NCBI GenBank assembly: GCA_946222995.1
Contig: CAMIOS010000031.1
Coordinates: 1 to 26,699, forward strand
Direction: 5' to 3'
Length of the DNA stretch: 26,699 nt
DNA from: an uncultured Enhydrobacter sp.
GTDB lineage: Bacteria; Pseudomonadota; Gammaproteobacteria; Pseudomonadales; Moraxellaceae
In this document: one piece after another, positions 17,446-25,272 of the stretch
Layout of the letters: each line of letters begins with the position of its first letter
Position numbering within the stretch: the stretch's first letter is position 1
Made by a program: the position numbers and the translations under genes
Notes under the pieces: model-generated
What the model saw: the letters and a program-made list of their open reading frames with translations, nothing else
Databases searched by the model: none
Told to the model about the DNA's origin: nothing

Positions 17446-19563
17446 TTATTGCAACACAAATTCCCTTAAATTCACCACCTTATCCCTTACCTTCGCCGCT
17501 TCCTCAAACTTCAAATCTCGTGACAAGGCCTTCATTTCTTTTTCTAGCCGTGCAATCTCTTTGGCAAGCAAATCAGGCGAACGCAAAATCGAAATATCCA
17601 CATCGGGGAATGCATGGGTGATGGCAATCGCTTGGTTATCATTCGGGGCTTCTGCCTCGCCGGTGTCGATTTTATCAGTAATCTGACGGCGAGCGGATGT
17701 CGGCGTGATACCATGCTCTTCATTATATGCCATCTGTTTGGCACGGCGACGCTCGGTTTCTTCAATCGCCTTTTGCATACTTGGGGTAATGCTGTCAGCG
17801 TACAAAATCGCCTTACCATTGACATGGCGCGCGGCACGACCGATGGTCTGAATGAGCGAACGCTCCGAGCGTAAAAAGCCTTCTTTATCCGCATCAAAAA
17901 TCGCTACCAAACTCACCTCAGGCATATCCAAACCTTCCCGCAACAGGTTGATACCGACCAGCACATCATGCACGCCTGTGCGCAGTTCGTGGATGATTTT
18001 CATCCGCTCCACCGTGTCGATATCCGAGTGCAAATAAGCGACTTTGATGTTGTACTCTTTTAGATAACTGGTCAAATCTTCTGCCATGCGTTTGGTGAGC
18101 GTGGTAATCAGCACTCGCTCATCTTTGGCTTTACGAATGTTGATTTCTGATAGCACATCATCAACTTGGGTCAAGACAGGACGAATCTCAAGCTGAGGAT
18201 CAACTAGACCTGTCGGACGTACCACTTGCTCAACGACCTGTTCGCTATGCTCAAGCTCGTATTGGGCAGGGGTCGCCGACACAAAAATGGTCGCAGGGGT
18301 AATACGCTCCCATTCTTCAAACATCAGCGGGCGGTTATCCATCGCAGATGGCAGGCGAAAGCCGTAGTTGACCAAGGTTTCTTTACGACTTCTATCGCCT
18401 TTGTACATCGCGCCGACTTGTGGCACGGTTACATGGCTTTCGTCAATAAATAGCAAGGCATCGGGCGGAATATAGTCAAACAACGTCGGCGGTGCTTCAC
18501 CACTGGGTCTGCCCGATAAATGGCGCGAATAGTTCTCAATGCCGTTACAGTAGCCAAGCTGTTGAATCATTTCCAAATCATAAGTGGTGCGTTCTTTGAT
18601 ACGCTGGGCTTCAATCAGTTTGTCATGCGCTCGAAAATACTCAAGGCGTTGTTCAAGCTCGGCTTTGATGGTGCCACTGGCTCTTTCTAGCTTGTCTCGT
18701 GGGGTGACGTAGTGTGATTTTGGATAAATGGTAATGCGTGGCACACTGCGCACGTTCTTGCCTGTCAACGGGTCAAACCAAGTGATTTTCTCCACTTCAT
18801 CATCAAACATACTGATACGCACTGCAAGCTGTTCAGACTCAGCGGGGTAAATATCAAGCACTTCACCACGCAAACGGTAAGTACCTCGCCCAAAGTCAAG
18901 CTCGTTACGCGTATATTGCAGCTCCACCAAGCGTTTAAGCATGGCAGTGCGGTCGATTTTGTCGCCCACTACGATGTGGAGGAGCATTTTAAGGTAGCTT
19001 TCTGGGTCACCAAGACCATAAATACAAGACACTGATGCAATGATAATGGCATCTCGACGTTCGAGCAAGGCACGGGTCGCCGACAATCGCATTTGGTCGA
19101 TATGGTCATTGACGGCACTGTCCTTTTCGATAAAGGTGTCCGATGCTGGTACATAGGCTTCGGGTTGATAGTAGTCATAATAGCTGACGAAATACTCAAC
19201 GGCATTATTGGGAAAAAACGCCTTAAACTCACCATATAGCTGGGCGGCAAGGGTTTTGTTATGTGCCATAATAATAGTCGGACGGCCGCATTCAGCAATC
19301 ACCTTGGCCATGGTGTAAGTTTTACCTGAGCCTGTGACCCCCAGCAAAAGCTGACCCTGCATACCTTCGTTAATACCTTTGACAAGTTTGGCGATGGCTT
19401 GCGGTTGGTCGCCAGATGGCTCAAATTCGGTCACCATCTCAAACGGTTTACTAGAGATTTGGGTGCCGCTGGCATTGACACCGACAAGTTGGGCGTCGTC
19501 TTGGATTTGGCGGGCAAGTTGGTTAAGTTCTCGTTCAGAGCGGGAGGATTCGGGTGGTCGCAT
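17446..19563 (-). CDS. uvrB: UvrABC system protein B (excinuclease subunit)
   Basis: Complete UvrB, 705 aa from the ATG at 19563. Walker A GVTGSGKT is at 75-82. The beta-hairpin region that clamps damaged DNA is recognisable around EYFVSYYDYYQPEAYVP. The Walker B-type motif is in LLFIDESHVT. The later helicase motifs include EGLDMPEVSLVAI and QTIGRAARH. The C-terminal UVR domain (EKEMKALSRDLKFEEAAKVRD) contacts UvrC. UvrB verifies lesions delivered by UvrA and recruits UvrC for nucleotide excision repair. An in-frame TTG eight codons upstream (19587) has no ribosome site. Relative to E. coli there are about 40 extra N-terminal residues before KPFEMVTEFEPSGDQP, which is where most UvrB proteins begin. 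It is divergent from the ybeD-like gene. I see no LexA-type CTGT-N8-ACAG box upstream. Confidence 0.97.
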   Translation of the reverse strand: MRPPESSRSERELNQLARQIQDDAQLVGVNASGTQISSKPFEMVTEFEPSGDQPQAIAKLVKGINEGMQGQLLLGVTGSGKTYTMAKVIAECGRPTIIMAHNKTLAAQLYGEFKAFFPNNAVEYFVSYYDYYQPEAYVPASDTFIEKDSAVNDHIDQMRLSATRALLERRDAIIIASVSCIYGLGDPESYLKMLLHIVVGDKIDRTAMLKRLVELQYTRNELDFGRGTYRLRGEVLDIYPAESEQLAVRISMFDDEVEKITWFDPLTGKNVRSVPRITIYPKSHYVTPRDKLERASGTIKAELEQRLEYFRAHDKLIEAQRIKERTTYDLEMIQQLGYCNGIENYSRHLSGRPSGEAPPTLFDYIPPDALLFIDESHVTVPQVGAMYKGDRSRKETLVNYGFRLPSAMDNRPLMFEEWERITPATIFVSATPAQYELEHSEQVVEQVVRPTGLVDPQLEIRPVLTQVDDVLSEINIRKAKDERVLITTLTKRMAEDLTSYLKEYNIKVAYLHSDIDTVERMKIIHELRTGVHDVLVGINLLREGLDMPEVSLVAIFDADKEGFLRSERSLIQTIGRAARHVNGKAILYADSITPSMQKAIEETERRRAKQMAYNEEHGITPTSARRQITDKIDTGEAEAPNDNQAIAITHAFPDVDISILRSPDLLAKEIARLEKEMKALSRDLKFEEAAKVRDKVVNLREFVLQ

Positions 19564-19628
19564 AATTTTGGTCTTTTTGTTAAGCAATTGGTAATTGTAT
19601 GGGGGTAAATTGCGTGAAATTAAAGGGC

Positions 19629-19674
19629 TTGAAATAAACCAAAAAACCCTTATTAACCACTAAACAAAATAAGG
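19629..19674 (+). promoter_or_regulatory. Promoter/leader module ahead of ybeD-like gene, with SD-hiding hairpin
   Basis: TTGAAA (19629-19634), a 16-base spacer and TATTAA (19651-19656) make a plausible promoter. Overlapping it, CCTTATT (19648-19654) is complementary to AATAAGG (19668-19674), a 7-bp stem whose right arm contains the AAGG Shine-Dalgarno of the gene at 19684. If transcription begins at the promoter named here, the left arm would not be in the RNA, so only one of the two readings may hold. Nearly the same sequence precedes the gene at 24699. Confidence 0.4.
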
Positions 19675-19683
19675 CAAACAATT

Positions 19684-20043
19684 ATGAGTGATCCTACAAT
19701 GACCGATAAAACGATTAATATCAGCGAGCTAAATGGCGAGCTTGCCCGCCCACTCAGTGGTAAAAAAACCGATATCCAGCACCCTGAACTTTGGGACTTT
19801 CCGATGGATTATCCCATTAGTATTATTGGGCATGAAGGGCACAAAGAAGCCTTGTTGGATGAAGTCAAATTGATTTTAGGTACCTTATTGCCTGAGTTTG
19901 ACTTGGCAAGTTTGACCGTTAATCCATCTCGTACAGGGCGTTTTCATTCAGTGCGTGGCAATTTATACTTGACCCACGCTGACCAAGTCAATCAGCTTTA
20001 TAAAATGCTCGACGATGCCAAAACGGTACGCACAGTGCTATAA
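19684..20043 (+). CDS. YbeD/DUF493 family protein
   Basis: Small protein of 119 aa. From about residue 37 it matches the YbeD (DUF493) fold as I recall it from E. coli: DFPMDYPISIIGHEG aligns with the FPTPFTYKVMG segment, and SRTGRFHSVRGNLYLTHADQVNQLY aligns with [25 protein letters not shown], ending in VRTVL against VRMVL. E. coli YbeD is 87 aa and sits beside lipB; it resembles a regulatory (ACT-like) domain but its function is not established. Here the gene stands alone, divergent from uvrB, with about 30 extra N-terminal residues. AAGG lies nine bases before the ATG and can be buried in a hairpin. A strong intrinsic terminator 46 bases after the stop marks it as a single-gene unit. Confidence 0.88.
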   Translation: MSDPTMTDKTINISELNGELARPLSGKKTDIQHPELWDFPMDYPISIIGHEGHKEALLDEVKLILGTLLPEFDLASLTVNPSRTGRFHSVRGNLYLTHADQVNQLYKMLDDAKTVRTVL

Positions 20044-20088
20044 GCTAGCAAAAATTATAAAATTGATAACGCAATCTAACAACATCCT

Positions 20089-20115
20089 AAACCGTGATAG
20101 ATTCACGGTTTTTTT
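20089..20115 (+). terminator. Intrinsic terminator after ybeD-like gene
   Basis: A 9-bp perfect stem, AAACCGTGA (20089-20097) with TCACGGTTT (20103-20111), closes a 5-base loop and runs into TTTT (20111-20115). This is a textbook rho-independent terminator placed 46 bases past the stop codon. Confidence 0.88.
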
Positions 20116-20188
20116 ATGTCTTAATTTTTTTTGTATTAATTTTTATGCTCTAGGAATGGCTAAGGTGAAACCATTCATAAACTAATTT

Positions 20189-20217
20189 TTTATTTTTAAC
20201 TCTATCTAAGCTATGAT
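20189..20217 (+). promoter_or_regulatory. Candidate promoter for the ATPase/GTPase cluster
   Basis: TATGAT (20212-20217, five of six bases) lies 37 bases before the ATG of the DUF815 gene. The hexamer 17 bases upstream, TTTATT (20189-20194), is a poor -35. A promoter somewhere in 20116-20253 is required because the preceding gene ends in a terminator. Confidence 0.33.
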
Positions 20218-20253
20218 AAGCTAAATTGAACCCTGCTGTGAGCGAAACCACTT

Positions 20254-21141
20254 ATGACGACATTTGAGTTACCCCAAGACTTGACCAACTTACTTACCCA
20301 ATATCTTCGCCAAGCCTTGCCCATGCCGATTTCCCTTGATCCCAATGTTCTTGCCTATCGCTTACAGACTCATCGCCAAACAGGACACGGGGAACTGGTG
20401 CCGTTAACTATTACTTCAAGTTTGTCCCTCGTTGATTTAATCGGCATTGATACCCAAAAGCATAAGCTTGTGCAAAACACCCGCCAGTATCTCGCAGGCT
20501 TGCCCGCCAATCATGTCTTAATGACGGGTACTCGCGGGGCAGGTAAATCATCACTGATTCGGGCGTTGCTTAATACGTTTAAAAATGATGGATTACGGAT
20601 AATTGAAGTGGCGCGGGATGATTTGGTGATGCTCGAATCGATTCGCCAAGCGATACGTGAACTGGGCGAGCGTGAGCCAAATCACGGCTGTCATTACATC
20701 GTGTATTGCGATGATTTGGCATTTAATGGTCAAGATGAAAATTATCGCACGCTTAAATCAATTCTTGATGGCTCGCTGGATAGTGAGCAGGATAAATTGC
20801 TTGTCTATGCGACCAGTAACCGCCGTCATCTATTGCCACAACTAATGAAAGACAATGTGAGTATTTATAATGGACAGACCGATGAGGTCAATCCGTATGA
20901 AACGATAGATGAAACGGTGTCGCTGTCTGACCGTTTTGGGCTGTGGCTCGCGTTTCATCCGATGCCGCAGCCGGTATATTTACAGATTGTTGAGCATTAT
21001 TTGGGGCAAGCAAATTTGGTGTTTGACGAAGAAGCCAAAGCGGCGGCACTGCGGTTTGCCAGTGAACGTGGTGGACGCTCGGGGCGGGTGGCGTATCAGT
21101 TTAGCCGTTATTATATTGGGATGAAGGGTTTGAAAGCTTAA
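20254..21141 (+). CDS. AAA+ ATPase, DUF815 family
   Basis: ATPase of 295 aa. Walker A GTRGAGKSS occupies 92-100 after a hydrophobic strand (NHVLM). Walker B with tandem acids is YIVYCDDLAF (148-157; Asp153, Asp154). ATSNRRHLLPQ (186-196) is a sensor-1 type strand. SDRFGLWLAF (225-234) carries a likely arginine finger, and GGRSGR near 273-278 resembles sensor 2. This order is what I know of DUF815, a widespread AAA+ family related to DnaA/helicase-loader type ATPases with no settled function. It is cytosolic, with no signal or membrane segment. It is the first gene of a five-gene series; its stop and the next ATG are separated by a single base, so co-translation is likely. The ribosome site is weak (GAG about 11 bases upstream). 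Confidence 0.85.
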   Translation: MTTFELPQDLTNLLTQYLRQALPMPISLDPNVLAYRLQTHRQTGHGELVPLTITSSLSLVDLIGIDTQKHKLVQNTRQYLAGLPANHVLMTGTRGAGKSSLIRALLNTFKNDGLRIIEVARDDLVMLESIRQAIRELGEREPNHGCHYIVYCDDLAFNGQDENYRTLKSILDGSLDSEQDKLLVYATSNRRHLLPQLMKDNVSIYNGQTDEVNPYETIDETVSLSDRFGLWLAFHPMPQPVYLQIVEHYLGQANLVFDEEAKAAALRFASERGGRSGRVAYQFSRYYIGMKGLKA

Positions 21142-21142
21142 T

Positions 21143-22507
21143 ATGTATAACTCACAAGACCAACTCACCGAACTTGTCCGCCGGCTTGAAGAAAAAAACC
21201 ACGTTTTTTCTGCCGACCCAATTTTAATTACCGAAAAACTGCAATCCGAACAAGCCGACCCACTCACCAAACTGCATCGCCGAGCCAGTCGCATTGATAG
21301 CGATGGCAAATTGGCTCAGCTACTTGTTACCATTGATAGTCGTATCCGAGGGGCAATTTGGGGGGGTACAGTGCTGTGGTTTATTTTGGGTTTTGTCGGC
21401 TTGTTTGGTGTGATGCAAGCCCATGTGGTCAACTTTTTTTATGTGCTTGCCAGTTTATTGGGTTTTAATACATTCATGCTTGTCATTTGGCTTGGCTGGC
21501 TGCTATTTTCCCCTCGCAGCAAAGCCAGTTTTTTTGGCGCGTTTTTTAGTCCATCGACTTTGGTGCGTAGCAAAGATACCATAACCCAAACGGCGGTCGA
21601 ACTCTACGAGGACGAGTTAAAATACACAGGCACCAAATGGTACATCAGCCGCATCAGCCACCAGTTTTGGTTAGCAAGCTTGCTTGGTATGTTAGTTTCG
21701 CTGATTTTATTATTATTGGTAAAAAATTATAGCTTTGTGTGGGAATCGACCTTGTTGCAAGATTCTGCCGTGGTGGCATTGGTCAAAATTATGGCATGGC
21801 TGCCCAATTTGGTCGGCTTTCCCACCCCTAGCCCTCAAGACATTATCACTGCCCAAATGAACCCTGAAACAACCCCGCAGATGGTGGCGTTTCGTTGGGC
21901 GATGCTGTTAATCGGTAGCCTAATCATGTATGGCATTGTACCTCGTTTGATAGCTTGGCTGTTTAGCCTTATCATGGTACGCTCAAGCCGTCAAAAGCTC
22001 GATATCAAACAGCCTTACTACCAAAAAATCATCGACTTTTGGCAACGCAAGGTCATCGACCCAGATGATAGCCCCACCGAGCTAAAACCGGTTGCCCCCA
22101 CCGCCCAAATCAGTCAAGCCAAAAAATTGGTCGCTTTACTTGAATACCCGTATGCCGATGCGCACTGGTATCAGTTCGGCTTAGATTTTCAACATCAGGG
22201 ACACAACATTGAGTATTTTGGTATTATCGATGAGCGTGGGGATATCGAGCGTTTAATCACTTACTTACAAACTAACCCTGTGCAAGTGCTCATCGGCATT
22301 CCGCCACAAGCCTTGCCCGACCGTGGCACCATGCGAAAACTTGATATGATTGCTAAAAATGCCAAAGGCGGACTAATCGTGCAGTTATTGGACAATCCAC
22401 AAGGCTTTTTGCCCTCGCCTACCGAGCTTGAACAAATCAAACAACGCAAAGCACAATGGGAAACCGCCTTAGCAGAACGCCAAATTGCTTTGGTAAGAAT
22501 AGATTAA
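21143..22507 (+). CDS. DUF2868-type integral membrane protein
   Basis: Protein of 454 aa. Hydrophilic residues 1-68 are followed by four probable membrane helices: about 70-92, 95-122, 174-194 and 250-278. Between helices 2 and 3 is a loop with FSPSTLVRSKDTI, and between 3 and 4 a loop of about 55 residues. After helix 4 come about 175 residues that look cytosolic, with alternating strands and helices (LVALLEYPY, YFGIIDERGDIERLI, VQVLIGIPPQALPDRGTMRKL). The helix layout and its neighbour, a DUF3482 GTPase, match the DUF2868/DUF3482 pair that I recall next to each other in Pseudomonas and relatives; function unknown. It starts one base after the DUF815 stop, with GAAAG six bases upstream. I infer that the C-terminal domain is the docking face for the GTPase or ATPase encoded alongside it. 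Confidence 0.75.
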   Translation: MYNSQDQLTELVRRLEEKNHVFSADPILITEKLQSEQADPLTKLHRRASRIDSDGKLAQLLVTIDSRIRGAIWGGTVLWFILGFVGLFGVMQAHVVNFFYVLASLLGFNTFMLVIWLGWLLFSPRSKASFFGAFFSPSTLVRSKDTITQTAVELYEDELKYTGTKWYISRISHQFWLASLLGMLVSLILLLLVKNYSFVWESTLLQDSAVVALVKIMAWLPNLVGFPTPSPQDIITAQMNPETTPQMVAFRWAMLLIGSLIMYGIVPRLIAWLFSLIMVRSSRQKLDIKQPYYQKIIDFWQRKVIDPDDSPTELKPVAPTAQISQAKKLVALLEYPYADAHWYQFGLDFQHQGHNIEYFGIIDERGDIERLITYLQTNPVQVLIGIPPQALPDRGTMRKLDMIAKNAKGGLIVQLLDNPQGFLPSPTELEQIKQRKAQWETALAERQIALVRID

Positions 22508-22538
22508 GTCATAAACGTTAAAAGATAAAGGATAAAGT

Positions 22539-23072
22539 ATGAAACGTTATGAAGATGTCACCGATTTTGTTGATGAGCAAATTGGTAAATTATCATTAAC
22601 CGAGCAAGTTACTTTTTTACAAAATTTGATTTATCAATTTGCTAACAATTTGCCAAATGATTGGCTTGATGATGAACTTGAGCGCGAAAAACCGCATTAT
22701 CAAGCGATTTTTGCGCAAATCATCCAGCAACCTACTCGGCAAACTTGGCAAGCCGATGTGATTGTACAACACTTATCCGACCTCGATGACATCATGTGGC
22801 AAATGGGCGAAACTTATCCGCACAGTACCAGTGACGCTATTTTATTGATTATGGAATTATTAGATTATTGGTTGGTTTTAATAGAAGTCAAACAAAAGTC
22901 AGATGCGAGCGATGATATTATTACTTCGGCAACGATGGGTTATTTAAGCTATTTTGATGCGTTGGTCGAAGAACAAACAGGCGAACTTGCCGACAATGCG
23001 ACTTGGCTTGATTATCCGCAAACAGCACAAGGTTTTGAAATGCTAAAAATCGCCTTGGCAAAACCCATTTAG
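22539..23072 (+). CDS. Hypothetical acidic protein, 177 aa
   Basis: I do not recognise this family. The product looks soluble, helical and acidic, with many Asp/Glu (DDELEREKPHY; LSDLDDIMWQMGE; VKQKSDASDD) and conserved-looking tryptophans. It has no signal peptide, no full membrane helix and no catalytic motif that I can name. AAAGGA seven bases before the ATG is one of the better ribosome sites in the cluster. The gene starts 31 bases after the DUF2868 gene and ends 18 bases before the DUF3482 gene, so it interrupts a pair that is usually adjacent in other bacteria as I recall. It could be an accessory or adaptor protein of that system. Confidence 0.75.
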   Translation: MKRYEDVTDFVDEQIGKLSLTEQVTFLQNLIYQFANNLPNDWLDDELEREKPHYQAIFAQIIQQPTRQTWQADVIVQHLSDLDDIMWQMGETYPHSTSDAILLIMELLDYWLVLIEVKQKSDASDDIITSATMGYLSYFDALVEEQTGELADNATWLDYPQTAQGFEMLKIALAKPI

Positions 23073-23090
23073 AATTACCTAGAGCACCCC

Positions 23091-24647
23091 ATGAATAATC
23101 ATAAACCCATCCAACTTGACGAAGAAATGCGCATTGGCTTAAACGATGAAGGTTTGCCCGCTAAAACCCATCAGTCTAACGAAATGCCTTTGGTAAAAAA
23201 TACCCCGCTGTCAAGCCTTGATCTATTATCTAAAGAAAATCAACCAACCACATTTGAGCCAACCCAAACCACCCGAAAAGTCAGTATTGGTGAAAATGAA
23301 GCCTTAAAGCTTGCCGTGGTCGGGCATACCAACACCGGCAAAACCTCGATTTTACGCACGCTATTGCGTGATGTGTATTTTGGCGAGGTCAAAAACGCCC
23401 CTGCTACCACCCGCCATGTCGAAAAAGCCTTGATTAGCGACAGCCAAACGGGGCAAAATCTAGTCGCTTTATACGATACACCAGGCTTAGAGGATGCGTC
23501 TGGCTTGCTCGATTGGCTAGAGGACAACACCGCCAGTCGCCGTGATGGGGTTGAGCGGTTACAGCAATTTTTGGCAAGCCCGATAGCGGCAGACGACTAC
23601 AACCAAGAAGCCAAGGTGATTCGTCAGCTTTTGGCAAGCGATATGGCCATTTACGTGATTGACGCCCGTGAGCCAGTGCTTGGCAAATACAAGGACGAGC
23701 TGACCGTATTGTCATGGGCGGCGATTCCAGTCATGCCCGTGTTTAACTTTAGTCATAGCGATAACAGTCATATTTTGGCATGGCAGCAGCAACTTGCCCG
23801 CCGTAATCTGCATGTCTCGACGCGATTTGATTCGGTGGCGTTTGAATTTGACGATGAAATCAAGCTTTGGCAAAACCTTGCCACCATGCTGATTCAGCCT
23901 GATGTATTAAATCAGCTAATCGAACGCCGAAAAGACGATTGGGAAAGCCTATATGAAGATGCCACGGTGAAAATCGCCCACTTTTTGCTCAATGTCGCAA
24001 GCTTTGTCGAAACCATCCACGACAATGACGACCCCTTGCCAACCTTGAGCAAAATGCAAGAAAAAGTGCGTCAAGCCGAACGCCAGCTACAAGATGAGCT
24101 ATTAAACTTATATAAATTTTATGACAACACAGTGACCACGACACCGCTTGAGCTGACCGAATACCGCCGTGACCCGTTTGATAGCGACTTGCTCGCCAGT
24201 TATGGCTTGCGTACCACAGGCGGGGCAGCGGCGGGTGCGTTGATTGGTTTAGGGATTGATGCGGCGACGTTGGGCACCAGTCTAGGTCTTGGCACGGCAT
24301 TGGGCGGCTTGATTGGCGGGCTTGCGGGCAATACGGGGGCGATTGCCGATAAGTTTAATGGGGTAAAACGCTTATATATCGACCCTGCCACGTTGGCATT
24401 ACTTGCCACTCGGGCGACTGCTTTGCTGGCAAGTTTACGCCATCGAGGACATGCCAGCACGGACAAGGTGGTAAATAGTGTAACGTCAATGACGCCAATT
24501 TTTTCGGCAGATAAATTGCCAAGTTTGCTTAAAAAAGCCCGTGGTAAGCCTGAATGGTCATCGCTTAATGGTGGCAAATTGGCGAAATCGGCAAAAGAGT
24601 TGCGAGATGAAGCGGCATGGCAATTGGCACAGCAATTACAGCGTTGA
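23091..24647 (+). CDS. DUF3482 GTPase with glycine-zipper segment
   Basis: Protein of 518 aa. After a polar 70-residue N-terminus, a TRAFAC-class GTPase domain begins: G1 GHTNTGKTS (78-86), a G2-region threonine in APATTRHVE (103-111), and G3 DTPG (129-132). Where G4 (NKxD) is expected there is PVFNFSHSD (216-224), so base specificity through the usual Asp is in doubt. Family members I recall also have NF here. Residues 290-345 are helical, possibly coiled coil. A Gly/Ala-rich GxxxG-like stretch spans about 376-413 (TTGGAAAGALIGLGID and GTALGGLIGGLAG), followed by a second hydrophobic segment about 432-448. Both suggest insertion into, or association with, membrane. The neighbouring DUF2868 protein is its expected partner. 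GAG lies about eight bases before the ATG. Confidence 0.85.
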   Translation: MNNHKPIQLDEEMRIGLNDEGLPAKTHQSNEMPLVKNTPLSSLDLLSKENQPTTFEPTQTTRKVSIGENEALKLAVVGHTNTGKTSILRTLLRDVYFGEVKNAPATTRHVEKALISDSQTGQNLVALYDTPGLEDASGLLDWLEDNTASRRDGVERLQQFLASPIAADDYNQEAKVIRQLLASDMAIYVIDAREPVLGKYKDELTVLSWAAIPVMPVFNFSHSDNSHILAWQQQLARRNLHVSTRFDSVAFEFDDEIKLWQNLATMLIQPDVLNQLIERRKDDWESLYEDATVKIAHFLLNVASFVETIHDNDDPLPTLSKMQEKVRQAERQLQDELLNLYKFYDNTVTTTPLELTEYRRDPFDSDLLASYGLRTTGGAAAGALIGLGIDAATLGTSLGLGTALGGLIGGLAGNTGAIADKFNGVKRLYIDPATLALLATRATALLASLRHRGHASTDKVVNSVTSMTPIFSADKLPSLLKKARGKPEWSSLNGGKLAKSAKELRDEAAWQLAQQLQR

Positions 24648-24689
24648 TTTTACAAAAAATACCCTTATTTAACCTTTAAGCAAATAAGG
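24644..24689 (+). promoter_or_regulatory. Second copy of the promoter/leader module, ahead of the 163-aa gene
   Basis: TTGATT (24644-24649), 16 bases, then TATTTA (24666-24671) parallels the arrangement before the ybeD-like gene. CCTTATTT (24663-24670) pairs with AAATAAGG (24682-24689), an 8-bp stem with an 11-base loop. Its right arm covers the first four bases of the AAGGA Shine-Dalgarno (24686-24690) of the gene at 24699. In a transcript reading through from the GTPase gene the hairpin would form and mask the ribosome site; from the local promoter it would not. The -35 overlaps the GTPase stop codon. Confidence 0.42.
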
Positions 24690-24698
24690 ATAATAACC

Positions 24699-25190
24699 AT
24701 GAACGAAATTCAATTTAATCCAAACTTAAAACGCGTCGAAGACGAGCCAGAACTCACCGAAGAACAGCTTGCCGAGCTTGAACAAAAACGTGCCTATTTA
24801 CAAAGCCAAGCCAATGATATCATTGCGATTGCCGAACTACAAAGTAACTCTGCGCTCAACTGTCTGCATAAAATTAACGTGTTAGGCGGCACCAGTGAAA
24901 AAGCCTACAAAGCCGTGCAAACCCGCATTGTCGAAGATAATGACCCACACGGGGCGTATCACGCTGTGGCAATGGCACAAAAAACCTCGGATTTGCCATT
25001 TGAGGTGCCCGAGCTGGTTGATATCGTGATTGCCAAAGGCGAGCCAGAATTGCAATTACGCCTATTAAAGCTATTTGATAGCCAACCTGTGACCGCCGAA
25101 CCAATCCCAAAAATCCGTGATAGTATCATGCAATCGGGTGACCAAGCGGTGATTGCACAGCTTAACAAGCATTTAGCCGAGCACCAATAA
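24699..25190 (+). CDS. Hypothetical protein, 163 aa
   Basis: I do not recognise this family. Residues 18-50 are strongly helical and charged (ELTEEQLAELEQKRAYLQSQ), possibly coiled coil. The rest alternates short helices (LNCLHKINVLGG; YKAVQTRIVEDND; HAVAMAQKT; VDIVIAKGEPELQLRLLKLF), which resembles a small helical-repeat protein. There is no signal peptide or membrane segment. The ribosome site AAGGA eight bases before the ATG can be buried in a hairpin. It is 51 bases after the DUF3482 gene, same strand, and is the last gene before a strong terminator, so it belongs to the ATPase/GTPase cluster by position, though it may also have its own promoter. Confidence 0.78.
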   Translation: MNEIQFNPNLKRVEDEPELTEEQLAELEQKRAYLQSQANDIIAIAELQSNSALNCLHKINVLGGTSEKAYKAVQTRIVEDNDPHGAYHAVAMAQKTSDLPFEVPELVDIVIAKGEPELQLRLLKLFDSQPVTAEPIPKIRDSIMQSGDQAVIAQLNKHLAEHQ

Positions 25191-25220
25191 TGGCTTTTTA
25201 AAACTTTTACTTAACAAAAT

Positions 25221-25251
25221 AAAAAGGTTAGGACTATTGCCTAACCTTTTT
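25221..25251. terminator. Strong bidirectional intrinsic terminator
   Basis: A 12-bp perfect inverted repeat: AAAAAGGTTAGG (25221-25232) and CCTAACCTTTTT (25240-25251), loop ACTATTG. T-runs are present at the end of the stem on the plus strand (TTTTTTT, 25247-25253) and, because the left arm begins with A bases, on the minus strand too. It closes the plus-strand gene cluster and the convergent lipoprotein gene. Confidence 0.92.
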
Positions 25252-25272
25252 TTATCGCACCTGTTGTTAATC

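Noticed and set aside
19564..19587. Upstream TTG start giving uvrB eight more residues
   Set aside because: No Shine-Dalgarno precedes it and the added residues do not resemble UvrB; ATG 19563 is the better choice.
19564..19683. SOS (LexA) operator upstream of uvrB
   Set aside because: No CTGT-N8-ACAG-like palindrome is present in the gap.
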